Source: Paraburkholderia nodosa (GTDB taxonomy: Bacteria > Pseudomonadota > Gammaproteobacteria > Burkholderiales > Burkholderiaceae). Taken from it: a stretch of 64,000 nt of DNA. Within the stretch, counting starts at the first letter, position 1. The number at the start of each line of letters is the position of its first letter. This document shows, one piece after another, positions 41,442 through 50,037 of the stretch. The stretch lies in the NCBI RefSeq assembly GCF_001718195.1, contig NZ_MCNV01000022.1, positions 1 to 64,000 of the forward strand, in the 5' to 3' direction. The notes below the pieces were generated by a model. That model worked only from the letters and a program-made list of their open reading frames with translations, made no database searches and had not been told where the DNA came from. A program made the translations under genes and the position numbers.

Positions 41442-42269
41442 ATGATTGCTCCCACCATTCCCGAGCTCGTTGCCCGCGCCGCCGACCATCCGTTTCTCGG
41501 CGAGCACCTGGCGATGGGCACTGGCGCGCACGCCAAAGAAGCCGTGGCGCGGCGGCGCGGCGTGGAGCTATTGAGCGCCTACGAGCCGATTTACGACATC
41601 AGCGTGCACAGCGGGGCGCAGTCGCTCACCGCCGATCTCGCGATGGCCTCGCGCTTTGGCGACGAACTAGGCTACCAGGCGGTCACGCTGCGCGAACAGG
41701 ACGGCCAGCTCGCGCCCTGCGACGCATTCAGCGATACGCTCGACGATCCTGACCTCGTCGCGGTCGACCGCATGGTCCGCGCGCTGCACGCCATCAATTT
41801 TCTGGGTGGCCAGCAGCACGGGCTGCTCTTCCTGCGCGTGCACGAGCGCCTCCTGAAGAGCGTGAAGTACGACCATGGAAGGCATTTCTCGAACGTGCTG
41901 GTGTCGTTCGGGCTGAACCCCGGACGCATCGTGATCGAGCTGCCGCCGGCGGCGGTCGCGCACCGCACGTTCCTCGGCTATCTCACGAAGAGCTATCAGC
42001 GGTACGGGTTCAAGGTGGCGGGCAATCTGCCCAATGCCGGGCAGATTCTTTCGGTGTCGGACGTGCCTCGGCCCGACTTCGTGAAGATGGATGCGGCGTC
42101 CGCGCTGCGCGATTCGATGGTCAAGCCGCTCGTGAGCTATGCGGCGCGGCTGCGCATTCCGCTGATTTTCAACCGCGTGACCGATGCGGCGCAGTTCGAG
42201 CAGTTGCAGCAGTACGACGTACGCTTCGTGCAGGGGCCCGTGTTCGCGGCCCAGGACAAGGTGATTTGA
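41442..42269 (+). CDS. Degenerate EAL-domain protein
   Basis: This 275-residue soluble protein follows the EAL fold: YEPIYDI (about 46-52) for YQPIxDL, GLNPGRIVIEL, DFVKMDA for the KxD strand, and FVQGPVF for the QGY/F end. The catalytic set is broken. The EAL glutamate region reads SLTADLAMAS, the DDFG loop reads NLPNAG, and the EGVE loop reads FNRVTD. It is therefore unlikely to hydrolyse c-di-GMP and may act as a binding or scaffold protein. It has no GGDEF or PAS partner. yajQ, whose family binds c-di-GMP, lies 1.4 kb away. Confidence 0.82.
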   Translation: MIAPTIPELVARAADHPFLGEHLAMGTGAHAKEAVARRRGVELLSAYEPIYDISVHSGAQSLTADLAMASRFGDELGYQAVTLREQDGQLAPCDAFSDTLDDPDLVAVDRMVRALHAINFLGGQQHGLLFLRVHERLLKSVKYDHGRHFSNVLVSFGLNPGRIVIELPPAAVAHRTFLGYLTKSYQRYGFKVAGNLPNAGQILSVSDVPRPDFVKMDAASALRDSMVKPLVSYAARLRIPLIFNRVTDAAQFEQLQQYDVRFVQGPVFAAQDKVI

Positions 42270-42285
42270 CGATGTGAGGCAAGCA

Positions 42286-42303
42286 AGGCGCCGGGCGGCG
42301 CCT
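42286..42303. terminator. Short hairpin between convergent EAL gene and murB
   Basis: AGGCGCC (42286-42292) pairs with GGCGCCT (42297-42303) around GGGC. No T-run follows, so termination is uncertain. Confidence 0.4.
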
Positions 42304-42311
42304 GTGCGGCC

Positions 42312-43367
42312 TTAGAGGCTGACGGGTTCCTGCTCCAGCTCCACGCCGAAGCGCGCGAGCACGTCGCGCTGGATCGCCTCTGCGAGTTCGAGAATGTCCG
42401 CGCCGGTCGCACCGCCGCGATTGACGAGCACGAGCGCCTGACGCTCGTGCACCGCCGCGGCCCGCAGCGCACGGCCCTTCCAGCCGCACCGGTCGATCAT
42501 CCAGCCCGCCGCGAGCTTCACGCGCCCGTCGGCCTGGTGGTACGAAACGATCTGCGGCTCGCGCACGACGAGCGTATCGAACTGCTGCGCTTCGATCACG
42601 GGGTTCTTGAAGAAACTACCCGCATTGCCGAGTTCGAGCGGGTCAGGCAGCTTCGCGCGCCGCACCGCGACCACAGCGTTGAATACGGCACGCGCATGCG
42701 GCGCCTCGCCGGCGTTGTGCTGGGCCAGCTCGCGCGCGAGATCCGCATAGCCCGCGTTGGCCTGCCACACCTTCGGCAGGCGGAACGTGACCGAGGTGAT
42801 GACGAAACGATCGCGCCCTTCGCGCTTGAAGAAGCTGTCGCGATAGCCAAAGCGGCAGGCGCCCGCGTCGAACTCCACGGCTTTGCCGGTCGCCATTTCG
42901 ATGGCCCGCACCGACACGCAGCGCTCGGCCATCTCGAGCCCGTAGGCGCCGATGTTCTGAATGGGCGCCGCGCCCACCGTGCCCGGAATCAGCGCCAGAT
43001 TCTCGAGGCCCGGCATGCCCGCTTCGAGCGTCCAGGACACAAAATCGTGCCAGTTCTCGCCCGCGGCCGCTTCCACGTACCAGGCGTGGCCGTCTTCGTA
43101 GGCCACGCGCTTGCCGGTCAGCGCCATGAGCAGCACGAGACCGTCGAAGTCGCGCGTGAGCACGACGTTGCTGCCGCCACCCAGCACGAGCGTACGCAAG
43201 CCTTGGGCGCGCGGGTCGCGCACCGCGGCAGCAAGGTCGGCCTCGCTTTCGACGCGGCACGCGTAGCGCGCACGCACGTCGAAGCCAAATGTGTTGTGCG
43301 CGCGCAGCGCAAAGCCGGCGGCGAACCACACAGGTGACGTTGTAACGGGCGTTTGGACGACGGGCAT
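42312..43367 (-). CDS. murB: UDP-N-acetylmuramate dehydrogenase (MurB)
   Basis: This 351-residue cytosolic flavoenzyme reduces UDP-N-acetylglucosamine enolpyruvate with NADPH in peptidoglycan synthesis. FAD-site sequences are VLGGGSNVVLTRDFDG (63-78 region) and LALIPGTVGAAPIQNIGAYG, with RDSFFK and GNAGSFFKNP, the latter holding the catalytic Ser. The length and the RFGYRDS insert place it in the E. coli-like type I MurB group. The start at 43367 begins MPVVQTP; an alternative three to six codons upstream cannot be excluded. It is divergent from yajQ, as in other Burkholderiaceae. Confidence 0.95.
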   Translation of the reverse strand: MPVVQTPVTTSPVWFAAGFALRAHNTFGFDVRARYACRVESEADLAAAVRDPRAQGLRTLVLGGGSNVVLTRDFDGLVLLMALTGKRVAYEDGHAWYVEAAAGENWHDFVSWTLEAGMPGLENLALIPGTVGAAPIQNIGAYGLEMAERCVSVRAIEMATGKAVEFDAGACRFGYRDSFFKREGRDRFVITSVTFRLPKVWQANAGYADLARELAQHNAGEAPHARAVFNAVVAVRRAKLPDPLELGNAGSFFKNPVIEAQQFDTLVVREPQIVSYHQADGRVKLAAGWMIDRCGWKGRALRAAAVHERQALVLVNRGGATGADILELAEAIQRDVLARFGVELEQEPVSL

Positions 43368-43645
43368 CGAGAAAGAACGGAACACGGACAGCAGACGAAA
43401 AATGGCCGGAAAGGCCGCCGGGAGGCACCTGCGCACTGCTGACTCGCCTCCGGGCGGCGGCAAGCCGCCTTGGGCAAACGCAACGGCGCCGGTAGAATGG
43501 CGTCGGTCCGTGATTATAGCGAGTGCGCGAACCGCTGCCTGAAAATGCGTCTGTGGGCTGCGGAATACAGCTGCGACCCGCGGGCATTTGGCTTGCATGG
43601 TTTTTGCACCGCCGTTTGCGCACCTCGTACTTTTTGGAGAAAGCA

Positions 43646-44131
43646 ATGCCATCGTTTGACGTCGTCAGCGAAGCCAACATGATCGAAGTAAAGAACGCCG
43701 TGGAGCAGTCCAACAAGGAGATCTCCACACGCTTCGACTTCAAGGGCTCGGATTCGCGCGTCGAGCAAAAGGAGCGCGAGCTGACCGCGTTCGCCGACGA
43801 CGACTTCAAGCTCGGCCAGGTGAAGGACGTGCTCGTGTCGAAAATGGCCAAGCGCAATGTGGACGTACGCTTCCTCGACTACGGCAAGATCGAGAAGATC
43901 GGCGGCGACAAGGTCAAGCAGGTCATCACCGTGAAGAAGGGTGTGTCGGGCGACCTCGCGAAGAAGATCGTGAGGCTCGTGAAGGACAGCAAGATCAAGG
44001 TCCAGGCGAGCATCCAGGGCGACGCGGTGCGCGTGACGGGCGCCAAGCGCGACGACCTGCAAAGCGTGATCGCCATGCTGCGCAAGGACGTGACCGACAC
44101 GCCGCTCGACTTCAACAACTTCCGCGACTAA
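43646..44131 (+). CDS. yajQ: YajQ-family nucleotide (c-di-GMP)-binding protein
   Basis: This 161-residue protein begins PSFDVVSEANMIEVKNAVEQ and contains FDFKGSDS and VQASIQGDAVRVTGAKRDDL, which are diagnostic of YajQ (DUF520). It has two ferredoxin-like folds. In Xanthomonas a YajQ homologue binds c-di-GMP and works with a LysR protein; in E. coli it was reported to bind GTP/tRNA. GGAGA lies eight bases before the ATG. A GC-rich terminator follows 22 bases after the stop. The start was set at 43646 because everything upstream lacks family similarity. Confidence 0.95.
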   Translation: MPSFDVVSEANMIEVKNAVEQSNKEISTRFDFKGSDSRVEQKERELTAFADDDFKLGQVKDVLVSKMAKRNVDVRFLDYGKIEKIGGDKVKQVITVKKGVSGDLAKKIVRLVKDSKIKVQASIQGDAVRVTGAKRDDLQSVIAMLRKDVTDTPLDFNNFRD

Positions 44132-44152
44132 GGCGGCAAGTCCAGCGTATTG

Positions 44153-44180
44153 CGGGGCGGCTCGGGCCGCCCCGTTTCGT
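44153..44180 (+). terminator. Intrinsic terminator after yajQ
   Basis: CGGGGCGGC (44153-44161) pairs with GCCGCCCCG (44166-44174) around TCGG, followed by TTTCGTTT. Confidence 0.85.
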
Positions 44181-44215
44181 TTCACACGTCGCCGCGCGCG
44201 CTCGCTTTCTCGCGC

Positions 44216-44704
44216 TCAGTCCGCCGTCACCACGAGCGGCATGAGCACCTCGCCGGTTTCCAGCAGTGTCTTGAGATTCGAGAGGATGCGCGGCCAGCCG
44301 CCCGACACCTTCTCGATGAAGATCGATCCCGGCCGCGCCATGTGGTGCGTAATCGTGAGCTTGACCGCGTGCTCCACGGGTTCGATGTCGATCGTGCAAA
44401 GCGAATCGCCCTCGGCATGGAGTTCGGCCAGGAACATGTTGCGCCAGCGCAGCACGAGCCTGCGCGGGGGATCGGATTCGAGCACAGCGCCCGAGTCGGC
44501 AATGCGGCCGTCGGCGAAGCGCAGCGACCAGGGCGAGCCCGTTTGCCAGTCGCATTCGTGATGCATGCCGAACCAGTAGCGCTCGGTGAACTCGCGGCTC
44601 GTGAGCGCCGTCCACAACGCTTCCGGCGTGGTGCGGATGAACGTGACGTAGACGAACGTCGAGTCGCCGGCTGCACTGCCTTGCGTGTGCTTGTCGCTAC
44701 TCAT
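44216..44704 (-). CDS. SRPBCC/AHSA1-family protein
   Basis: This 162-residue START/Bet v1-like (SRPBCC) protein has FVYVTFIRTTPEALWTALTS at the start, RYWFGMHHECDWQTGSPWSL in the middle and GWPRILSNLKTLLETGE at the end, all typical of the AHSA1 (Aha1 C-terminal-like) group. Such proteins bind hydrophobic ligands in a deep cavity. It overlaps the upstream ArsR gene by eight bases, the standard ArsR/SRPBCC pair. In such pairs the regulator is thought to control its partner. Ligand unknown. Confidence 0.88.
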   Translation of the reverse strand: MSSDKHTQGSAAGDSTFVYVTFIRTTPEALWTALTSREFTERYWFGMHHECDWQTGSPWSLRFADGRIADSGAVLESDPPRRLVLRWRNMFLAELHAEGDSLCTIDIEPVEHAVKLTITHHMARPGSIFIEKVSGGWPRILSNLKTLLETGEVLMPLVVTAD

Positions 44705-45020
44705 GGCTGCCTCCTTCGAGTGATCGCTTGAGGTCGACGAGCGCACCCACGCGCTCGTGCTCGAACTTGCCGATCCAGCGTGCGGCAATCTCGCCGATGG
44801 GGACCGGATTGATGAAATGCCGCTTCTCGCGCCCATGCCGCTGCGTCGCGACTAGGTTCGCCTCTTCCAGCACCGTGAGATGCTTCGTAACGGCCTGACG
44901 CGAGATGGCCAGCCCTTCGCATAAATCGGTCAGCGTCTGGCCGTTTTTTGCGTGGAGGCGGTCAAGCAGTTGACGGCGGCTCGCGTCCGCCAGCGCGCGG
45001 AATACGGCGTCGTCGTTCAT
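44697..45020 (-). CDS. ArsR-family transcriptional regulator paired with SRPBCC
   Basis: This 107-residue winged-helix protein has LADASRRQLLDRLHAKNGQT, then LSEGL-like LCEGLAISRQAVTKHLTVLE as recognition helix, LVATQRHGREKRHFIN as wing, and a C-terminal helix GEIAARWIGKFEHER. It lacks metal-site cysteines, as usual for the SdpR-like subgroup joined to SRPBCC proteins. The ATG at 45020 is taken; a few codons further upstream are possible. It is first of the two-gene unit and follows the plsY terminator. Confidence 0.88.
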   Translation of the reverse strand: MNDDAVFRALADASRRQLLDRLHAKNGQTLTDLCEGLAISRQAVTKHLTVLEEANLVATQRHGREKRHFINPVPIGEIAARWIGKFEHERVGALVDLKRSLEGGSHE

Positions 45021-45058
45021 GCATTGATTATGCAACCGTATGGTTGCATGTCAAGGTG

Positions 45059-45081
45059 AAAAAACGGCGCCGCAGCGCCGT
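45059..45081 (-). terminator. Intrinsic terminator after plsY
   Basis: On the minus strand, ACGGCGC (45081-45075) and GCGCCGT (45070-45064) form a stem around TGCG, followed by six T residues to 45059. Confidence 0.85.
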
Positions 45082-45101
45082 CTTCTCGCGTCGCACCCGG
45101 C

Positions 45102-45722
45102 CTACTTGCCGGCGCCGGCCGCCTTCTTCTCGCCGATGCGGCTTTCCTTGCCCGCGATGAGCTTGGAGATGTTCGCGCGATGCCGCCAGAACAGCAGCAC
45201 GCTCATGGCGAGGATGGCGAGCGCGACGATGCGCGGGCCGAACATGAACACGTAGTAGAGCGGCGCGAACACGGCAGCCGCCAGCGCCGCGAGCGACGAG
45301 TAGCGCGTGAAGAACGCGACGATGAGCCAGGTGGCGAGCGTGGCGACACCGAGAATCGGATTCACGGCAAGCAGGACGCCGGCTGCAGTGGCGACGCCCT
45401 TGCCGCCCTTGAAGCGGAAGAACACCGGATACAGGTGGCCGAGAAACACGGCGATCGCCGCGAGCGCGACGGCGGCGTCGCCCAGACCGTAACGCGGGCC
45501 GAAGTGCGCGACGAGCCAGACGGCGAGCCACCCCTTGAACGCATCGCCGATCAGCGTGAGGATCGCGGCCTTCTTGTTGCCGCTGCGCAGCACGTTGGTC
45601 GCGCCGGGATTGCCGGAGCCGTAGGAGCGCGGATCGTCGAGGCCCATGAAGGCGCTCACGATCACGGCGAACGAAACCGAGCCGATCAGATAGGCGAGAA
45701 CGGCGACGAACAGGTTGTACAT
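45102..45722 (-). CDS. plsY: Glycerol-3-phosphate acyltransferase PlsY
   Basis: This 206-residue inner-membrane enzyme acylates glycerol-3-phosphate from acyl-phosphate, the first step of phospholipid synthesis. Five to seven helices are predicted. The three PlsY motifs are visible: GSGNPGATNVLR (35-46), GHLYPVFFRFKGGKGVATAAG (about 94-114, written here to the family core KGGKGVA) and the third glycine-containing motif around 140-165. It starts YNLFVAVLAYLIGSVSFAV. It lies 200 bp after ybaK on the same strand. Confidence 0.95.
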   Translation of the reverse strand: MYNLFVAVLAYLIGSVSFAVIVSAFMGLDDPRSYGSGNPGATNVLRSGNKKAAILTLIGDAFKGWLAVWLVAHFGPRYGLGDAAVALAAIAVFLGHLYPVFFRFKGGKGVATAAGVLLAVNPILGVATLATWLIVAFFTRYSSLAALAAAVFAPLYYVFMFGPRIVALAILAMSVLLFWRHRANISKLIAGKESRIGEKKAAGAGK

Positions 45723-45922
45723 GCACGAAACCCGGAGGAAGTGGAACGATGCGCGCCGGGAGCTAGCGATGGTCATCGCCGCCCGGCAACGCGCGACGGC
45801 GCTCATTCTACCGAAGCGCGGGCGCGCCCTGCCCGCGCAGGCGGCATAAGCACGCACGAACCAGGGTAAATCAGGGAAGCAACGGGAACGGACGGAAGCG
45901 TCCAGTCACCGTTCGCCGTGCG

Positions 45923-46414
45923 CTATTCGACGCTTGCGCACTGCACCGGCTTCGCGTTCAGGAGCGTCGTGAGCACCGCCGGGGCAAGGCTCACGAGATA
46001 GCCGCGACGGCCCCCATTGAGCCAGATCTCGTCGAGTTCGAGTATGGTCGACTCGACATACACAGGCATGGCTTTCTTGGTGCCGAAGGGCGACGTGCCG
46101 CCCACGAGGTATCCCGAATGACGGTTCGCGACGTCGGGCTTGCAGGGCTCGATACGCTTCGCGCCGATCTGCCGCGCGAGATTCTTCGTCGACACCTTGC
46201 GGTCGCCATGCATCAGGACGATGAGCGGCTTCGCGTGCTCGTCCTCCATCACCAGCGTCTTGACGACGCGATGCTCGTCCACGCCGAGCTGGCGCGCGGA
46301 CTCTTCCGTGCCGCCATGCTCGACATACTCGTAGGGATGCTCGCCGAACGCGACGCCCGCGCGGCGCAGCACTTGTGTGGCGGGCGTTTCGGACACGTGT
46401 TTCGTTTTGCTCAT
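45923..46414 (-). CDS. ybaK: Cys-tRNA(Pro) deacylase YbaK/EbsC
   Basis: This 163-residue trans-editing factor hydrolyses cysteine mis-attached to tRNA-Pro. Its core is ESARQLGVDEHRVVKTLVME, with the catalytic-site lysine in VVKTL, then VLMHGDRKVSTKNLAR and RHSGYLVGGTSPFGTKKAMP, which are hallmarks of YbaK over ProX. The gene starts 43 bp after the xerD stop and lies before plsY, in the same order seen in other Burkholderiaceae. Confidence 0.93.
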   Translation of the reverse strand: MSKTKHVSETPATQVLRRAGVAFGEHPYEYVEHGGTEESARQLGVDEHRVVKTLVMEDEHAKPLIVLMHGDRKVSTKNLARQIGAKRIEPCKPDVANRHSGYLVGGTSPFGTKKAMPVYVESTILELDEIWLNGGRRGYLVSLAPAVLTTLLNAKPVQCASVE

Positions 46415-46456
46415 CGGCGCATTGTAATCGCACGGTCTGCAACGATCGCTTCAACC

Positions 46457-47437
46457 TCACCCGCGCGGATGATGCTTCTCGTGCAACAGACGCAGCCGCT
46501 CGCGGGCCACGTGCGTATAGATCTGCGTGGTGGAAATGTCGCTATGGCCGAGCAGAAGCTGCACGACCCGTAGGTCCGCGCCGTGATTGAGCAGGTGCGT
46601 GGCGAACGCGTGGCGCATCGTATGCGGCGAGAGCGGCGCATGCACGCCGGCCGCCGCCGCGTGGCGCTTGATGATGTGCCAGAACTGCTGGCGTGTCATG
46701 CCTTCGGCGCGCGCGGTCACGAACAGCGCGTCGGCCGTGCGTGCGCCGAGCAGCGCCGGCCGCGACTCGCGCAGGTAGCGCTCGATCCACGCGTGCGCCT
46801 CCTCGCCAAACGGAATGAGCCGCTCTTTGGAGCCCTTGCCGAGCACCCGCACGACGCCTTCGTTCAGGCCCACCTCGACCGTCTTGAGCGTGACGAGTTC
46901 GGTCACACGCAGGCCGCTCGCGTACATCAGCTCGAGCATCGTGCGATCGCGCAGGCCGAGCGGCGTCTCGACATCGGGCGCGCCCAGCAGTGCCTCGACT
47001 TGCGCCTCGCTCAACGTCGACGGAAAACGCGGCGCCTGCTTTGCCGAGCGGATGCGCACGGTCGGGTCCGTATGCACGCGCTGCTCGCGCAGCGCCCAGC
47101 CGTAGTAGCGGCGAAACACCGAAAGGCGCCGGTTCGCCGAAGTAGATTTATCGTCCTTGCGACGCGCGCTATAGGCAAGCAAATCGTCTTCGTGGGTCGT
47201 ATCGAGCGAATTGGAGCGCTCGCTCGCGAGCCATTGCGCGAAGAGGCGCAAATCGCGCCGGTAGGCGTCGAGCGTGTTGCGCGAGAGGCCGTGCTCGAGC
47301 CACATGGCGTCGCAGAACGTGTCGATGGCGGTGAGGCTCGATGCCAGCGCTTCGGCGGCGGCGGGGCCGAGCGCCTGCTCCACTTCGTCGGCGGCATCGC
47401 TTGAGTCAAGCGGCGGCGGATTCGTCGTCATCGTCAT
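46457..47437 (-). CDS. xerD: Site-specific tyrosine recombinase XerD
   Basis: This 326-residue recombinase resolves chromosome dimers at dif with XerC and FtsK. Catalytic residues are R177 (ASGLRVTEL), H272 and R275 (LSPHTMRHAFATHLLNHGAD), H298 (LLGHSDISTTQIYTHV) and Y307. The SAM-like N-terminal domain covers about 25-115. Its place in a conserved housekeeping block, with no attachment sites or phage genes nearby, argues against a mobile integrase. The first 20 residues are extra compared with E. coli XerD, so a start a little downstream is possible. The ogt stop lies four bases upstream. Confidence 0.92.
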   Translation of the reverse strand: MTMTTNPPPLDSSDAADEVEQALGPAAAEALASSLTAIDTFCDAMWLEHGLSRNTLDAYRRDLRLFAQWLASERSNSLDTTHEDDLLAYSARRKDDKSTSANRRLSVFRRYYGWALREQRVHTDPTVRIRSAKQAPRFPSTLSEAQVEALLGAPDVETPLGLRDRTMLELMYASGLRVTELVTLKTVEVGLNEGVVRVLGKGSKERLIPFGEEAHAWIERYLRESRPALLGARTADALFVTARAEGMTRQQFWHIIKRHAAAAGVHAPLSPHTMRHAFATHLLNHGADLRVVQLLLGHSDISTTQIYTHVARERLRLLHEKHHPRG

Positions 47438-47441
47438 CGTG

Positions 47442-47927
47442 TCAGCGCAGTTGAAATCGGTTCGATGTGCATTCGTGGGCGAGCAGCCAGCGCTTCACGT
47501 CGCGAAAGAAGCCTTCGCCGCCGTGATGCGCGAAGCCGCCGAGACCGCTCGCCGACACCACGCGATGACACGGAATCACGAGCGGAAAGGGATTGTCGCC
47601 GCACGCCTGGCCCACGGCGCGCGGGCTCACGCCGCCAATGCGCTTCGCGAGTTCGCCGTAGGTCAAGACTTCGCCCGCTTCGATTGCGCAGATGCCGTCC
47701 CACACGCGCCGCTGGAACTCGGTGCCGAGCGGTGCGAGCGGCAGGTCGAAGCCGGCGTCGGCGTCCTCGAAATACTGCTCGATCTGAACGGCCGCGCGCG
47801 AAGCAAGCTCACAATCGGGCTCGACGCTCGCCGTCTGTCCCGGCAGATAGACGATCTCGCGCAGCGCTTGCCCGACGGTGCGGATGCCGACCTTGCCGAA
47901 TGGCGCGTCGATCACTGCGTTGAACAT
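47442..47927 (-). CDS. ogt: Methylated-DNA-protein-cysteine methyltransferase
   Basis: This 161-residue suicide DNA-repair protein removes methyl groups from O6-methylguanine. The acceptor Cys is C120 in IPCHRVV, preceded by the HTH segment YGELAKRIGGVSPRAVGQAC and arginine finger region. The N-terminal domain is short, as in Ogt rather than Ada. AAGGAGA before the ATG at 47927 is a strong ribosome site and rules out a 40-codon extension upstream. It is coupled to xerD (four-base gap). Confidence 0.93.
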   Translation of the reverse strand: MFNAVIDAPFGKVGIRTVGQALREIVYLPGQTASVEPDCELASRAAVQIEQYFEDADAGFDLPLAPLGTEFQRRVWDGICAIEAGEVLTYGELAKRIGGVSPRAVGQACGDNPFPLVIPCHRVVSASGLGGFAHHGGEGFFRDVKRWLLAHECTSNRFQLR

Positions 47928-48043
47928 CGTCGTCTCCTTCGTGCGCGAACGTTGCACGCCATGGTGCCGCGTTGTGCGCGCGATTTCCAGCGCGCCGTCG
48001 TTCAGTTTCAGGTCCATGCCAGCCTCTGCCGTTTTCATCCGCA

Positions 48044-49429
48044 TCAAGCCGCTTCGAGCGCCCAGACCACATGCTCGCGCACGAGCGCCGACTCGTCATG
48101 CTCGCGCCCGCGCAACGCCTGCACGATCGCAGCGCGCGCGGCGTCGCGGGCGCTATCCGCACCTTCATGCGTGGCGCGCAGCGCATTGCCCATCGCCACC
48201 GCGATATTGCGCGACCAGCTCTCGTAACCGATGCGCCGTATCGCGCTGCCCTGCATGCGCTCGTCGAACTGCGCCGCGCTCCAGCCGAACAGCTCGACGA
48301 GACTCGCGCGATCGAGCCCGTGGCGCACGTCGAAATCGGCCACGGGCGCGGCCTTCGCGAACTTGTTCCATGGGCACACGAGCTGGCAGTCGTCGCAGCC
48401 ATACACACGATTGCCGATCAGCTCGCGCAGTTCCAGGGGAATACTGCCCTTTAGTTCGATCGTGAGATAGGAGATGCAGCGGCGCGCATCCACGCGATAC
48501 GGGCCGGTGATCGCGCCCGTCGGACACGCGTCGATGCAGCGCGTGCAGCTGCCGCAATGCGCGCCAGGTGTTTCGGGCGCGGCCCTGGCCGGGTCGTCGG
48601 CGTCGGCGTCGGCAGGCAGCGGCACGTCCACGTAGATCTCGCCGAGAAAGAAGAGCGAGCCCGCGTCGCGCTGCAGGAGCAGCGTGTGCTTGCCGCGCCA
48701 GCCCACGCCTGCCTTCTGCGCAAGCTCGACTTCGAGCACCGGCGCGGAGTCGGTGAACACGCGAAAACCGAACTGGCCGATCTCGGCCTCGATGCGCTCG
48801 GCAAGCTGCTGCAGCCGCGCGCGCAGCACTTTGTGATAGTCGCGGCCGCGCGCGTAAATCGACACGACGGCAGCGTGCGGGTCGGCGAGACGCGCGTGCT
48901 CGCGCAGACGCCAGTCGGCGTGAATGCTCTCGTGGGCAACGTCCGTGCCAATTTCGTTGCCAACCGCAGCGCCAGCGCTCCCGCTGCGATCCGAACCGCC
49001 TTGCGAAGCACTTTCGTGCGTCTTTCCCACTGCATTCGGCGCGAGCGTATCGATGGGCAAATAAGCCATGCGTGCGGTAATCACGCGTCGCGTGCCGGCC
49101 ACAAGCTCGGCGGGCCGCGCGCGTTTCATCCCATGTTTGGCCATATAATCCATCTCGCCGTGGCAGCCTGCTTCGAGCCACGCGGCGAGGCCCGCCTCGG
49201 CATGGGAAAGGTCGGTGTCACTAATACCGATCGCACCGAACCCCAGCTCGCGCCCCCACGTCCGGATGCGCGCCGCGAGCGCGGCGAGCGCCGCCTCATC
49301 GAGCGGCATGGCCTGCCCGGCAGCAGGCGCAGTCGAATCTCGCGGCGCCTGAACGGACGTTGGGTCGAACGCCTCCGAAGACGCGCGCGCATCCTGCGCG
49401 GAGTTGGAAGGGGAATGCTTGGGGTTCAT
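48044..49429 (-). CDS. queG: Epoxyqueuosine reductase
   Basis: This 461-residue cobalamin-dependent iron-sulfur enzyme makes the last step of queuosine synthesis in tRNA. It has two [4Fe-4S] sites, CGSCTRCIDACPTGAI and CDDCQLVCPWN, and the cobalamin-domain sequence ISDTDLSHAEAGLAAWLEAG. It is longer than E. coli QueG (379 aa) because of an N-terminal Ala/Ser-rich extension (about 45 residues). A Ser/Gly-rich insert (about 135-165) follows LPIDTLAPNAVG. A HEAT-like tail ends the protein. The ATG at 49429 is near the divergent tsaE start (17 bp apart). Confidence 0.93.
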   Translation of the reverse strand: MNPKHSPSNSAQDARASSEAFDPTSVQAPRDSTAPAAGQAMPLDEAALAALAARIRTWGRELGFGAIGISDTDLSHAEAGLAAWLEAGCHGEMDYMAKHGMKRARPAELVAGTRRVITARMAYLPIDTLAPNAVGKTHESASQGGSDRSGSAGAAVGNEIGTDVAHESIHADWRLREHARLADPHAAVVSIYARGRDYHKVLRARLQQLAERIEAEIGQFGFRVFTDSAPVLEVELAQKAGVGWRGKHTLLLQRDAGSLFFLGEIYVDVPLPADADADDPARAAPETPGAHCGSCTRCIDACPTGAITGPYRVDARRCISYLTIELKGSIPLELRELIGNRVYGCDDCQLVCPWNKFAKAAPVADFDVRHGLDRASLVELFGWSAAQFDERMQGSAIRRIGYESWSRNIAVAMGNALRATHEGADSARDAARAAIVQALRGREHDESALVREHVVWALEAA

Positions 49430-49446
49430 CACGCCATTTTACGAGA

Positions 49447-50037
49447 ATGCCCGACAGCCCCGGTCACGACCACGCGCCGCTTTCGCTTGATCCATCCGCC
49501 GCCGTTCTCCTCGAACGCCGTTTCGATCTCGCAGACGCCGACGCCACCGACGCCTTCGGCGCACGCTTTGCGCACGCGCTCGATTCGCTGCGCGCAAAAG
49601 TTGCACAAACGAGCGCGCAAAATCACGACGCACCGCCCTTTCACGGCCTGCATGTGCAGCTGCACGGCGACCTTGGCGCGGGCAAGACCTCGCTCGTGCG
49701 CGCCACGTTGCGCGCGCTCGGCCACACGGGCCGCGTGCGCAGCCCCACCTACACGCTCGTCGAACCATACACGGTTACAACGCCCTGTGGGGAACTCCAG
49801 CTTTATCACTTCGATCTGTACCGTTTCAGCGATCCGGCCGAATGGGCCGACTCGGGCTTTCGCGAATATTTCGCGCAAGATGCGGTGTGCCTCGTCGAAT
49901 GGCCGCAACGCGCGGGCGGCCTGCTTGGCATACCCGATCTCGTGTTCTCGCTGGAGCCGGATGCAAGCGGCGAAGGCCGCGTGCTCACCGCATACGCATA
50001 CAGCGCATCAGGAAAGGCATGTCTAGAAAGATGTTAA
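49447..50037 (+). CDS. tsaE: tRNA threonylcarbamoyladenosine synthesis ATPase TsaE
   Basis: This 196-residue P-loop protein acts with TsaB and TsaD in t6A37 modification of tRNA. The Walker A motif is GDLGAGKTSLVR (about 78-89), followed by RVRSPTYTLVEPY and LYHFDLYRFSDPAEWADSGF, the TsaE signature, and VCLVEWPQRAG. It is longer than E. coli TsaE (153 aa), with an extra 35 residues at the N-terminus and a Ser/Ala-rich end. Its 3' end overlaps the amidase gene by 19 bases in a different frame, a conserved coupling in this family. Confidence 0.93.
   Translation: MPDSPGHDHAPLSLDPSAAVLLERRFDLADADATDAFGARFAHALDSLRAKVAQTSAQNHDAPPFHGLHVQLHGDLGAGKTSLVRATLRALGHTGRVRSPTYTLVEPYTVTTPCGELQLYHFDLYRFSDPAEWADSGFREYFAQDAVCLVEWPQRAGGLLGIPDLVFSLEPDASGEGRVLTAYAYSASGKACLERC

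Noticed and set aside
46457..47437. Tyrosine recombinase as a sign of a mobile element
   Set aside because: Length, motifs and conserved housekeeping neighbours fit XerD; no attachment repeats, tRNA or phage genes are seen.
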